This document shows, in pieces, positions 25,017 through 33,881 of a stretch of DNA of 64,000 bases. A program made the translations under genes and the position numbers. Each line of letters opens with the position of its first letter. The first letter of the stretch is position 1. The stretch spans positions 186,001 to 250,000 of the forward strand of contig CAWGCG010000005.1 of NCBI GenBank assembly GCA_963821025.1, read 5' to 3'. Source of the DNA: WHSW01 sp963821025 (lineage in GTDB: Bacteria; Actinomycetota; Thermoleophilia; Solirubrobacterales; 70-9). A model generated the notes under the pieces. The model saw only the letters and a program-made list of their open reading frames with translations, was not told where the DNA came from and did no database searches.

Positions 25017-27599
25017 GTGTCCGACCTCGCCCGGCTGACGCTCGACCTCGCCCACCGCCTCGGCGCCACCCGCGTTGTAGCGGTCGGCGCCCCGGCCCCG
25101 GAGCGACTCGCCGAGCTCGCCGAGCGGATCCCGGTCCTGGCGCTCGACACCGAGGCGCGCCTGTCCGCCTTGGCGACCGAGGTCGAGACGCTCGCTTGGG
25201 CGGCGGGCTCGGTGTTGCCGGAGGAGGCGCTTGCCGCGGGGGCCGAGACGTTGGTCGTCTGCGACGACCTGGGCGAGGCGGCAGAGGACCGGCTGGCGGC
25301 GCTCTCCGAGCTGCTCGCCCGCGCTGCGGTCGCCCTGGTCTCGGTCCCCGACCGCGATCTGCTCCGCCCGGCGGCCGAACCGGGACTGGGCGCGCGCGAG
25401 CTGACCGGGTTGCTCCGCTCGGCGGGCCTGGAGCCTGCCTGGCTCGGCCTCACCGACGCCCATGGCTCGCTTGGGCGCAGGACGGGACTGACCGCTGCCG
25501 TATCGACCACCCGCGCCGCTGAGGTGGCCGGCGCGCTCAGCGCGGGGCCGCTCGGGCTCGGCTTCGATCCGGCCACCGACCCCCCGGCCGAGCGCCGCTC
25601 GTCACGCGTCTGCATCGCCAGCTACGAGTTCGTCGGCCCGACTCGCACCGGCGGGATCGGGACCGCGTACACATCGCTCGCCGAGGCACTGGCGGGCGCC
25701 GGCCACGAAGTCACCCTGCTGTTCACCGGCTGGCAGGAGCCGACCGGCGAGCCGTTCGGCCACTGGGTCTCGCACTACCGCAGGCGCGGGATCGAGCTCG
25801 AGCGACTCGACCAGCGCACGCCCGAGGAGATCGAGACCGGGCATCGCCACGCGGTGCGCTCGTTCGAGGCCTATCGCTGGCTGCGCGACCGCGACCGCGA
25901 GCGCCCGTTCGACGTCATCCACTTCCCCGAGGTGCTCGGCCACGGCCACTACACCGTCTGCGCCCGCCGGCTGGGCACGGCGTTCGAACAGACCACGATC
26001 GCGGTCGGCACCCACAGCTCGACCAGCTGGGTGCTGGAGGCCAACGGGACCGTGTTCCAGGCCCTGGACGACTTCGCCGACGACTACATCGAGCGCCGCT
26101 GCGTCGAGCGCTGCGACGCCCTGATCAGCCCCAGCGCCTACATGCTCGACTGGATGCGGGCCCGCGGCTGGCGTCTGCCCGAGCGCCGCTTCGTCCAGCA
26201 GTACGCGCGCTCACGCGCGGTCGAGGAGCTCGACCCGGCTCCGCCCCCGATCTCCGGCGGCCCGCTCGAGCTGGTCTTCTTCGGCCGGCTGGAGCCACGC
26301 AAAGGGTTGCGGGTGTTCTGCGACGCGCTCGACCAGCTCGCCGGCGACCCCGGACACACGGCGCTGCGTGTGACCTTCCTCGGCAAGCAGTCCTCTGTCG
26401 ACGGAATCGAGGCCGGCGAGTACCTCGACCGCCGTTTGCCGGAATGGCCATGGGAGACCGCGATCATCGACGACCTCGGCCAGCCCGAGGCGGTCGCCTA
26501 CCTTCGCGCTCCCGGCCGGCGGCTGACCGTGATCCCCTCGCTCGCGGACAACTCGCCGAACACGGTCTACGAGGCGCTCGCGCTGGAGATCCCGTTCATC
26601 GCCTCGCGGGTCGGCGGCACGGCCGAGCTGATCGATCCCCTCGACCTCGCGACCGCGACCTTCGACCCGCAGGCCGACCGCCGTCGCTCGGGGCCCGGCG
26701 CGAGCGCCCTCGCGGACCGGGTTCGCGAGGCGCTCGCCGGTGGCGAGCTGCGAGCGCCGCGCCCGGCGGTCGCCGCGGACGTCTGTCGAGCCGCCCACGT
26801 TCGCTGGCACGCCGACGTCACCCCGGCCTCGCGCAGTCAACCCGAGCTGCCGGCCGAGTCGGCGCTCGCCGTCTGCCTGCTCGGCACGGACCCGAAGCGG
26901 ATCTCCGCCTCGCGCGCGGGCCTCGAGCGCGGTGCGCGCCGTCCGCGAGCCGTCGTCGATGCGGCCGAGGCGGCCGAGGCCGAGATCGCCGGCGAGCTCG
27001 TCCTGTTCATGCCGGCCGGCTCGACCCCGACCCCGGATGCGATCGAGACGCTCGAGCGCGCAGCCACGTTCTCCGGGGCTGAGGTGATCGCGGTCGCCGT
27101 GAAGACGACCGCCGGCGACCTCCGCGTCCCGGTCGGCGGGCCCCAGATCGGTGGCCTGCTGCGGCGCTGCTTCGGTGACACCGCCTTCGTCATCGCCCGC
27201 CAGGCGCTGGCCCGACTCGGTGGCTTCGACGCCGAGACCGAGCCCGGCGACCAAGCTCACCAGTTGCTCTGTCGCGCGGCGCTCGCAGGGGTCGCGATCG
27301 AGGTTTGTGCAGAACCGCTGGTCGTCGACGTCCCGCCCGATGCGATCGCCGAGATGTCGATCGTCGATCCCTCGCGTCGGATCGGCGGCGTCATCGACGC
27401 CTACCGCGAAGCCCCGAACGAGATCCAGCGCCAACTGCCGTTGCTGACCCAGCAGCTCTACTCGCTCGGGATCGAGCGCGAACGCGAGTTCACCGACCTC
27501 TACGCCAACCGCTTCGGTCGCCTGACCCTGCCGATCCGCCGCAACGTGATCCGCGCTCGGCGCGTCCGCAGCCTGCTCAGTCGGCGCCGCCAGACCTAG
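25017..27599 (+). CDS. Large multidomain GT4 glycosyltransferase
   Basis: An 860-residue protein. Residues 1-190 are an Ala/Leu-rich domain of unknown role, possibly a degenerate Rossmann unit. Residues about 195-600 are a GT4-type GT-B domain, with a Gly-rich loop TRTGGIGTAYTSLAEAL, FFGRLEPRKGLRVF, and the donor-site segment PSLADNSPNTVYEALALEIPF. Residues about 620-810 look like a decayed GT2 domain (LVLFMPAGSTPTPDAIETLE, then GGFDAETEPGDQ) without an obvious DxD. GTG 25017 is one base after the previous stop. Its end overlaps a convergent gene by 23 bases. Confidence 0.75.
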   Translation: MSDLARLTLDLAHRLGATRVVAVGAPAPERLAELAERIPVLALDTEARLSALATEVETLAWAAGSVLPEEALAAGAETLVVCDDLGEAAEDRLAALSELLARAAVALVSVPDRDLLRPAAEPGLGARELTGLLRSAGLEPAWLGLTDAHGSLGRRTGLTAAVSTTRAAEVAGALSAGPLGLGFDPATDPPAERRSSRVCIASYEFVGPTRTGGIGTAYTSLAEALAGAGHEVTLLFTGWQEPTGEPFGHWVSHYRRRGIELERLDQRTPEEIETGHRHAVRSFEAYRWLRDRDRERPFDVIHFPEVLGHGHYTVCARRLGTAFEQTTIAVGTHSSTSWVLEANGTVFQALDDFADDYIERRCVERCDALISPSAYMLDWMRARGWRLPERRFVQQYARSRAVEELDPAPPPISGGPLELVFFGRLEPRKGLRVFCDALDQLAGDPGHTALRVTFLGKQSSVDGIEAGEYLDRRLPEWPWETAIIDDLGQPEAVAYLRAPGRRLTVIPSLADNSPNTVYEALALEIPFIASRVGGTAELIDPLDLATATFDPQADRRRSGPGASALADRVREALAGGELRAPRPAVAADVCRAAHVRWHADVTPASRSQPELPAESALAVCLLGTDPKRISASRAGLERGARRPRAVVDAAEAAEAEIAGELVLFMPAGSTPTPDAIETLERAATFSGAEVIAVAVKTTAGDLRVPVGGPQIGGLLRRCFGDTAFVIARQALARLGGFDAETEPGDQAHQLLCRAALAGVAIEVCAEPLVVDVPPDAIAEMSIVDPSRRIGGVIDAYREAPNEIQRQLPLLTQQLYSLGIEREREFTDLYANRFGRLTLPIRRNVIRARRVRSLLSRRRQT

Positions 27600-28584
27600 G
27601 GCCGGGGGCGAAACGACCCAGCACGCGGCGCACCCTCGGCCCGTGAAACAGGCGCCAGTCCCAGGTGCGCTTGATCTGGTCCAGCTCGCGCTGGAGGCGC
27701 TCTAGCTTGTGCTCGAGCTCGTGCGCGTACCGCCAGGCCTCGCCGCCACGGCGCTCTGCCAGGTTGCGGACGATGCTGAGCTCGTTGCGGGCGATCTCCG
27801 CCGCGGCCGCTTGGGCCTCGGCGCGGCGAGCCCGCTCCTTCCAGTCGAGACCCGGCGCGATCGCGTCGGTGCGGCCCTCCCACTTCTCGGCGAACCGGCG
27901 GTGTGCGGTAGTCCAGGGCGCCGAGTCGTCCATCAGCACGATCTCGTGATGGTGAGAGACGCCGAGGTCGGCGACGACGACGGTCTTGCCCGCCTCTCGC
28001 GCCTGAAAGCAGACGTCGATGTCATAGCCATGGGCACCCGGATCGAGCTCCTCGTCGAAGCGCAGGTTCTCGATCGCCCACGGCGAGAAGACCAGGATCA
28101 TCCCGTCGAGTGCGTCGACCCGGTGGGCAGAATCGGCGGCGACGAAGTTGTCCCAGTCATCCATCGAGACCTTCCCTCCACCGTCGGCGGAGTAGACCCA
28201 CTCATAGCTCCCGATCACCGGGCCCGGATCCCACCACGAGAGGCTGGTCACGTTGCCGGCGCCGGCCGCGCCGACGATCGCCACCTCGGGATCGGCGAGG
28301 CTGGTGCGGACGACGGAGCAGAACTGCGAATTCGTGATCTCGAGGTCCTGATGGGCCAGAACGACCGCCTCAAGACCTTCGGGAAGCTCCGCCAGGATCG
28401 CGTTGTAGGCCCGCGAGAGCGTGCCATCGGCGACCGGAGCGATCAGCGGCGAGTCGTCCTCGGCGGCGAGCCGGAAGCCTCTCAGGGCGTGGCGCTCGTA
28501 GGTCTCGGGCACCGTGACGGCGCAGGCGAAGGCGATCATCCCGACGCGTGCGCGCTGCAAGCGCGGGGTCGATTGGCCGAGCAC
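27577..28584 (-). CDS. GT2-like protein with C-terminal coiled coil
   Basis: A 335-residue protein with a StrF-like / GT-A-like core. The segments are EAVVLAHQDLEI, VAIVGAAGAGNVTSLSWW, VDALDGMILVFSP, and LDPGAHGYDIDVCFQAREAG followed by HHHEIV, matching glycosyltransferase family 2 group 5 (Pfam Glyco_tranf_2_5). From about residue 285, ELEHKLERLQRELDQIKRTW forms a coiled coil, then an Arg-rich tail. It probably adds a sugar, or acts as a glycosyltransferase-like partner; which is not certain. It is divergent from the second wzt gene. Confidence 0.65.
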   Translation of the reverse strand: MLGQSTPRLQRARVGMIAFACAVTVPETYERHALRGFRLAAEDDSPLIAPVADGTLSRAYNAILAELPEGLEAVVLAHQDLEITNSQFCSVVRTSLADPEVAIVGAAGAGNVTSLSWWDPGPVIGSYEWVYSADGGGKVSMDDWDNFVAADSAHRVDALDGMILVFSPWAIENLRFDEELDPGAHGYDIDVCFQAREAGKTVVVADLGVSHHHEIVLMDDSAPWTTAHRRFAEKWEGRTDAIAPGLDWKERARRAEAQAAAAEIARNELSIVRNLAERRGGEAWRYAHELEHKLERLQRELDQIKRTWDWRLFHGPRVRRVLGRFAPGPRSGGAD

Positions 28585-28646
28585 ATGGCCCTAGTATGCC
28601 GCGAGGTAGCGGGCTCGCGGCGCCGATCCGCGACCGCATCACCGCT

Positions 28647-29927
28647 ATGAGCAGCCAGCCCTCAGTCGAGTCTCCAAGCGCGCTCTTCGAGGTCCCCGAG
28701 AGCACTAAACGCGACCTCGCAATCGAGGTCCGCGGCCTCTCCAAGTCCTACCTGATCCCGACCCAGCGTCTCGACACGCTCAAGGAGCGCGTCGTGCGGC
28801 CGTTCGAGCGGCGCGAGTTTCGCAAGCTGCAGGCGCTCGATTCGATCGACTTCGAGGTCGAGCGGGGCGAGTTCTTCGGCATCATCGGCCGCAACGGCTC
28901 GGGCAAGAGCACCCTGTTGAAGCTGCTCGGCAGCATCTATCGCGCCGACGCCGGACGGATTCGGATCGCCGGCCGCGTCGTCCCGTTCATCGAGCTTGGC
29001 GTCGGCTTCAACGAGGAGCTCACCGCGCATGAGAACGTCGTCCTCAACGGGGTGATGATGGGCCTCACCCCACGCGAGGCGCGTCGCCGCTTCGACGAGG
29101 TGATCGAGTTCGCCGAGCTGGAGGAGTTCTCGGAGCTGAAGCTGAAGAACTACTCCTCGGGGATGCTGGTGCGTCTCGGCTTCTCGCTGCTGACCCAGGT
29201 CGACGCCGACGTGCTGCTGATCGACGAGGTGCTCGCGGTCGGTGACGCCGCCTTCCAGCAGAAATCCTTCGACGCGTTCAGCCGTCTGCACCGCGAGGGC
29301 CGAACGATCGTGCTCGTCACCCACGACATGGGCACGGTCGAGGGCCACTGCGACCGCGCGATCCTGCTCGAGGGCGGCGCGATCGCCGAGGCCGGCGACT
29401 CGGGCGACGTCGCCCGCCGCTACCTGCAGCTCAACTTCGAGCAGCGCCAGGCCGCCGTCCAATCCGAGGATGTCCGCCTGGCGGGCGGCGGTCATGACGT
29501 CGCGCGCTTCTTGGAGCCGCGGATCCTGGGTCCCGACGGTGAGCCGGCGAGCAGCATCGAGGCCGGCCAGCCGATCCGGCTCGAGGCGACGATCGAGGCG
29601 GTCGACAGGATCGAGAATCCGTTCTTCGGCTTCCAGCTGCTGAACGCCGACGATCTGCAGATCTTCGCTCCCGAGCCGGTGCAGTTGACCGACCAGATCC
29701 GGGTGCTCGAGCCGGGCGACCGCGTTCGCCTCGAAGCCGAGATCGCGAACCCGCTTGCCGACGGCCACTACTACCTCCACCTCGCGGTCGGCCGGCTCGC
29801 TCCCGAGCTCGAGATGATCGCCTTTCGCAAGCACGCCGCCGACGTCGTCATCTTCGGCGGCAAGCCGTTCGGCGGTCTGGTCACCCTCGACCACCGGACC
29901 ACCGCCCACAAGGAGCCTCGCCGATGA
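28647..29927 (+). CDS. wzt: Polysaccharide ABC exporter ATPase with sugar-binding C-terminus (Wzt)
   Basis: A 426-residue ATPase. Walker A is GRNGSGKST (81-89), the exporter-type signature is YSSGMLVRLGFS, and Walker B is VLLIDEVLAVGD. Residues about 275-426 form a beta-rich domain like Wzt_C, which in known systems recognises the capped end of the polysaccharide. This form contrasts with the short Wzt at 9210-9977. ATG 28647 is taken as the start; ATG 28596, inside or just after a TAGTAT -10-like box, is less likely. The stop overlaps the permease ATG. Confidence 0.88.
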   Translation: MSSQPSVESPSALFEVPESTKRDLAIEVRGLSKSYLIPTQRLDTLKERVVRPFERREFRKLQALDSIDFEVERGEFFGIIGRNGSGKSTLLKLLGSIYRADAGRIRIAGRVVPFIELGVGFNEELTAHENVVLNGVMMGLTPREARRRFDEVIEFAELEEFSELKLKNYSSGMLVRLGFSLLTQVDADVLLIDEVLAVGDAAFQQKSFDAFSRLHREGRTIVLVTHDMGTVEGHCDRAILLEGGAIAEAGDSGDVARRYLQLNFEQRQAAVQSEDVRLAGGGHDVARFLEPRILGPDGEPASSIEAGQPIRLEATIEAVDRIENPFFGFQLLNADDLQIFAPEPVQLTDQIRVLEPGDRVRLEAEIANPLADGHYYLHLAVGRLAPELEMIAFRKHAADVVIFGGKPFGGLVTLDHRTTAHKEPRR

Positions 29928-30792
29928 GCGCCACCGGTGAGCGTCCGGCGCTCGGCAGGCCGCTCGAGCTCGAGGAGATCACCGGCCCCTCCGCCTTCGG
30001 CGGCGGGCGCCGGCGCTTCCTCGACCTGCTCTGGCTGACGTCGGTGACCGAGTTCAAGCTCGGATACCACGGCACCGCGCTCGGCTTCCTGTGGTCGTTC
30101 GTGCGCCCGCTGTTGCTGTTCGGCGTGCTGCTCGTCGTCTTCACGCAGATCTTTCGCTTCGGCGACGACATCAAGAATTACCCGGCGATGCTGCTGTTCA
30201 ACATCATGCTGTTCACCTTCTTCGCCGACGCCACCGGCAACGCGGTGACCTCGGTCGTCCGCAGCGAGAACATCGTCCGCAAGATGCAGTTCCCGCGCCT
30301 GGTGATCCCGCTGGCGGTGGTGATCACCAACGCGCTGCAGCTCGCGCTGAGCCTGATCGTCGTCTTCGCCTTCCTGCTGATCTACGGGGTCGACCCGGTC
30401 TGGACCTGGCTTCTGACCCCGCTGGTGATCGTCGCGCTGGTGGTCTTGACGACGGCGGTCTCGATGCTGCTCGCGGTTCTCTACGTCCGCGTCCGCGACG
30501 TCTCGATCATCTGGACGGTGCTCTCGACCCTGCTCTTTTACGCGACCCCGGTGCTCTATCCGATCGAGGAGGCTCCGGACGGATTTCGCAGCTGATCATG
30601 CTCAACCCGCTGAGCCCGATCTTCGAGCAGGCGCGCGAGTGGGTGATCGACCCGACCGCGCCCGGCGCGGTCGAGGCCGCCAACGGCGACCAGCTGCTGG
30701 TGCTGATTCCGGTGGTGCTCTACGTCGCGATCTGCGCGCTCAGCGGCTGGGCGTTCAACCGCGGCGCCCCGAAGATCGCCGAGCAGCTCTGA
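29924..30792 (+). pseudogene. wzm: Polysaccharide ABC exporter permease (Wzm), frameshifted near its end
   Basis: An ABC-2 type permease partnering the Wzt before it (ATGA overlap). It opens with the polysaccharide-exporter hallmark FKLGYHGTALGFLWSFVRPL, followed by five hydrophobic helices. The frame ends prematurely at a TGA (30593-30595), after EEAPDGFRS. The conserved continuation (QLIMLNPLSPIFEQAREW, then a last helix LLVLIPVVLYVAICALSGW and NRGAP) is intact in the -1 frame up to 30792. One lost base around 30575-30592 explains this. The repaired product would be about 289 residues. Either the last third is lost or the base is a sequencing/assembly error. Confidence 0.78.
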
Positions 30793-32911
30793 GCGCCGTC
30801 TCGACCGCTCGCACAAACCCGGCCAGGCTCTGCTCCGGTGTCAGCGTCGTCGCCGCGATCTCGCGCGCTGCCGCCGCCAGCCGCCGGCCGAGCTCGCGAT
30901 CGTCGAGCAGCTGCGACACCGCGGCCGCGATCGCCGCGGGGTCCTCGGGGGCGACGAGCAGCGCCGACTCGCCGTCGCGCAAGAGCTCGCCGGCGGCCCC
31001 CACCCGGGTGATCACCGCCGGCGCCCCGGCGAGCGCCGCCTCGAACGCCACCCGGCCGAAGGACTCGCTGACCCGGGCCGGGTTGACGATCACGTCGGCC
31101 GCCGCGTAGAGGTCGGCGGCGGCTTCGACCCCGTCGGAGAGGAGAGCGCGCTCGCCGAGCCCGAGCTCGGCGATCAGCTCGACCAGCCGGTCCCGGTAGA
31201 GGCGGTCATCGGGGCGATCGAACGGCTCGCCGACGATCAGATAGCGCGCCTCGGGATGGCGGTCGAGGATCGCCGCCAGCGCCCTGACCGCGAGGTCCTG
31301 GCCGCGGCCGGCGGTCAGGTTGCCGAGCGAGGCGATCAGCGACGCGCCCGCGGGGATCCCGTGGAGCTCGCGAACCGATGCGCCGTCGCCGTCGGCGTAG
31401 CCGGCCCCGACGGGTGGATAGACCGTCTCGATCGGGGCGCCGCGGCCCGCGTACTGCTTCGCGACCGCCTGCGAGCAGGCGATGATCGCGCTCGCCTGGC
31501 GCGCCGTCAGCGAGACCAGCCGCGACGCGGCGGCGCCCCGGATCCCGGCCCGATCGAAGAGCTCGCCCGCGTAGACGACCAGGGGAACGCGTTCGCGTCG
31601 CGCGGCGATCGCCACCGCGGGCACCATCGCGGTAACCGCGATCACCAGGTCGCAGCGGCGGCGGCGGATCTCGGCGCGAAAGCGGCGCACGTCTCGAGCC
31701 AGGCGCCCGGTCGCCAGCGCGAGCCCGATCGGTCCGGCGGTTGGCATGGTGAGCGCCTCATAGTCGAGCTCGACCACCTCACCGGCGCCGGCGAGCGCGT
31801 CGGCCACCGCGCCCGGCCCGGGGACGACCGTGGTCAGCCGGCCGCGCTCACCGAGCCAGCGCAGCTCGGCCTCGAGCGAGCGCAAGGGCCCGCTGATGCC
31901 GGCGACGTGGAAGACCGCGAGGCTTCGCTGAGGCGCCCCTGCAGGCGGCGCAGGGTGGCGCAGCCTGGCGCGCCGCCGTGCCCGGCGGCGCAGCGTGGCG
32001 AGGGCGCCGTCGGGCGAGCGCGCGAACCCGACCTCCGACGGATAGCCCTCGACCGCGTCGGCGGCGCGGTAGCCGCGAAGCCTTCCGCGGACCCCGGCGA
32101 GATTGCGGTCGACCGCCGCCTGGCCCGCGCAGAGCACCGCCTCGCGGACGAGCACAGGTCCGAGCCGGCGCGGGCTCAAGACGCCCCACTTGGCCAGGAT
32201 GTAGCCGCGCCCGAACCCCATCAGGTAGTTCTTGCGAACCGAGCCCGAGCCCAGCGTGGCGGAGTGCTCGTGATCGCCGAGCGCCGCGGCGGCGAGCGCG
32301 CAGCGAAACCCGAGGCGGCGCAGTCGCAAGACCAGGTCGACGTCCTCCCAGTAGGCGAACAGGCGCTCGTCGAATCCGCCGACGCCCAGAAAGGCGGCGC
32401 GATCGAAGGCGGCCGCGGCCCCCGAGGGGCCGACCGGGTCTGCGACCGGGCGCTCGAGCACACTGACCGGCTCGCCGTTCAGGTAGTCGAAGACGAGCAG
32501 GGTCGGGTCGAGCTCCATCCCGGCGCTGTCGACCAGCGAGCTGTCGCGCCAATCTCGCATCACGCCGGCCGCCATCGCCACCCCCGCGCCCGGGTCGAGG
32601 GCGGCGCAGATGCGCTCGACGAAGGCGGGCTCGACGATGCAGTCGTCGTTGAGCAGCACGAGGACATCGCCGTCGGCGCGGGCGCCACCGAGGTTCACCG
32701 CGCGGGTGTAGCCGACGTTCTCGGGCAGGCGAATGACGTCGACACCGTCGAGGCGTTCGGCCGCAGCGGCGACCGAGCCGCGGGGCGCGCCGTTGTCGAC
32801 GACGATCGTCTGGTGTGATGCGGTCTGCGCCGCCAGCGACTCGAGCATCCGCCCGAGCCGCGGTCCGCCCAGCGTCGGCACGATCACCGTTGCCGCGCGC
32901 TCAGGGCTCAA
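30755..32911 (-). CDS. Two-domain GT2-GT4 glycosyltransferase
   Basis: A 718-residue protein whose domain order is the reverse of the fusion at 17394-19358. The N-terminal GT2 domain (about 1-330) has TVIVPTLGGPRLGRML, LNDDCIVEPAF and a cap segment FAYWEDVDLVLRLRRLGF typical of rhamnosyl-type GT2 enzymes. The C-terminal GT4 domain (about 335-718) has FHVAGISGPLRSLEAEL, LIASLGNLTAGRGQDLAVRAL and NPARVSESFGRVAFEA. TTG 32911 is chosen because it overlaps the previous stop as TTGA and starts just before the first strand. The end overlaps the convergent wzm by 38 bases. Confidence 0.8.
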   Translation of the reverse strand: MSPERAATVIVPTLGGPRLGRMLESLAAQTASHQTIVVDNGAPRGSVAAAAERLDGVDVIRLPENVGYTRAVNLGGARADGDVLVLLNDDCIVEPAFVERICAALDPGAGVAMAAGVMRDWRDSSLVDSAGMELDPTLLVFDYLNGEPVSVLERPVADPVGPSGAAAAFDRAAFLGVGGFDERLFAYWEDVDLVLRLRRLGFRCALAAAALGDHEHSATLGSGSVRKNYLMGFGRGYILAKWGVLSPRRLGPVLVREAVLCAGQAAVDRNLAGVRGRLRGYRAADAVEGYPSEVGFARSPDGALATLRRRARRRARLRHPAPPAGAPQRSLAVFHVAGISGPLRSLEAELRWLGERGRLTTVVPGPGAVADALAGAGEVVELDYEALTMPTAGPIGLALATGRLARDVRRFRAEIRRRRCDLVIAVTAMVPAVAIAARRERVPLVVYAGELFDRAGIRGAAASRLVSLTARQASAIIACSQAVAKQYAGRGAPIETVYPPVGAGYADGDGASVRELHGIPAGASLIASLGNLTAGRGQDLAVRALAAILDRHPEARYLIVGEPFDRPDDRLYRDRLVELIAELGLGERALLSDGVEAAADLYAAADVIVNPARVSESFGRVAFEAALAGAPAVITRVGAAGELLRDGESALLVAPEDPAAIAAAVSQLLDDRELGRRLAAAAREIAATTLTPEQSLAGFVRAVETALRAARRSSGRRG

Positions 32912-33876
32912 TCCGTGGCCCGCCTGGTCGCCTCGACAACCATCGAGCCGCCGCGCCCGGCGAGTCCGGCGCCGAGCTCGAGCGCGATCGCCACCGGCAC
33001 CAGCAGCGGTCCGGCGATCGCGGTGACCGCCAAGTCGCGCACTCGGGCCGCGAGCGGAGCGTCGCCGAGGTCGCGCTTGATCAGCCTGAAGGCGAAATCG
33101 CGCTCGGCCGTGAGCCGGTTGAGCAGCGTCTGCCACATCCCGAGCGGGTTCTGCTCCGCCAGCACCTGGTGGATGCGGTCGACCCGAAAGCCGCTGCGCT
33201 CGAGCGCGGCGGTCAGCCCCTGCGGGGTGAAGTGGGTGCGATGGCGCGGCACGTCCTGATGAAACCAGCGATCGCCGCCGATCTGCGCCTGCAGGCCGCC
33301 GAGGTTTGGCACCGCGACCACGACGCGGCCCTCGTCGGTGAGCCAGGCCCCGATCCGGCGCAGCGCGACGGTGGGATCGTCGAGGTGCTCGAGCGAATGC
33401 CAGAGCACCGCCGCCCCCTGGCTCGCGGGCTCGACTCGGGCGTCCTCAATCCTCGCGCGCGCCACCTCGACCCCTCCCGCCCGCGCCGCGGCGGTGGCGG
33501 CCGGCGACGGATCGAGTCCCCACGCGTCGAGCCCGCGGGCGCGCATGGCCGCGACCAGCTTGCCGTCCCCGGCGCCAACCTCGACCACCCGGGCGCCCGC
33601 CGGCAGGGCGGCGATAAACCGGATCCGGTCGCGATCGGCGAGCCGGCGCAGCGCGGCCAGCAGCGGTTGGAGCGAGCTGCGCGAGGGCGCATAGGTTCCC
33701 GCTTCATAGAGGTCGGCGTGGACCGCGGCGTCGCCGATCGTCTTGGCGCTGCCACAGCTGCGACAGCGCCAAAGCTCGTAACGCTCCGCTCCGGCGAGCT
33801 CAGGGTCGGTAGCGGTCGCCTGCCGCCACGGCGCCAGCGCCGCCACCCCGCACGCGGGGCACTCGACCGAAGCCAA
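32908..33876 (-). CDS. Zinc-ribbon SAM-dependent methyltransferase
   Basis: A 322-residue methyltransferase. An N-terminal pair of CxxC motifs (ECPACG and CRSCGS, about residues 5-43) makes a likely zinc ribbon, seen in several sugar C- or O-methyltransferases. Motif I is VVEVGAGDGKLVAAM, followed by LDPSPAA and LWHSLEHLDDP. The last 60 residues contain a hydrophobic stretch (AVTAIAGPLLVPVAIALELG) that may tether it to the membrane. TTG 33876 lies 5 bases after the previous stop; no better start keeps the CPAC motif. It is the middle gene of a three-gene glycan operon. Confidence 0.72.
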   Translation of the reverse strand: MASVECPACGVAALAPWRQATATDPELAGAERYELWRCRSCGSAKTIGDAAVHADLYEAGTYAPSRSSLQPLLAALRRLADRDRIRFIAALPAGARVVEVGAGDGKLVAAMRARGLDAWGLDPSPAATAAARAGGVEVARARIEDARVEPASQGAAVLWHSLEHLDDPTVALRRIGAWLTDEGRVVVAVPNLGGLQAQIGGDRWFHQDVPRHRTHFTPQGLTAALERSGFRVDRIHQVLAEQNPLGMWQTLLNRLTAERDFAFRLIKRDLGDAPLAARVRDLAVTAIAGPLLVPVAIALELGAGLAGRGGSMVVEATRRATD

Positions 33877-33881
33877 GGCGT

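Noticed and set aside
30570..30600. Programmed -1 frameshifting in the Wzm permease
   Set aside because: The direction is -1, but no X-XXY-YYZ slippery heptamer or obvious downstream pseudoknot is visible, and intact Wzm genes do not need it.
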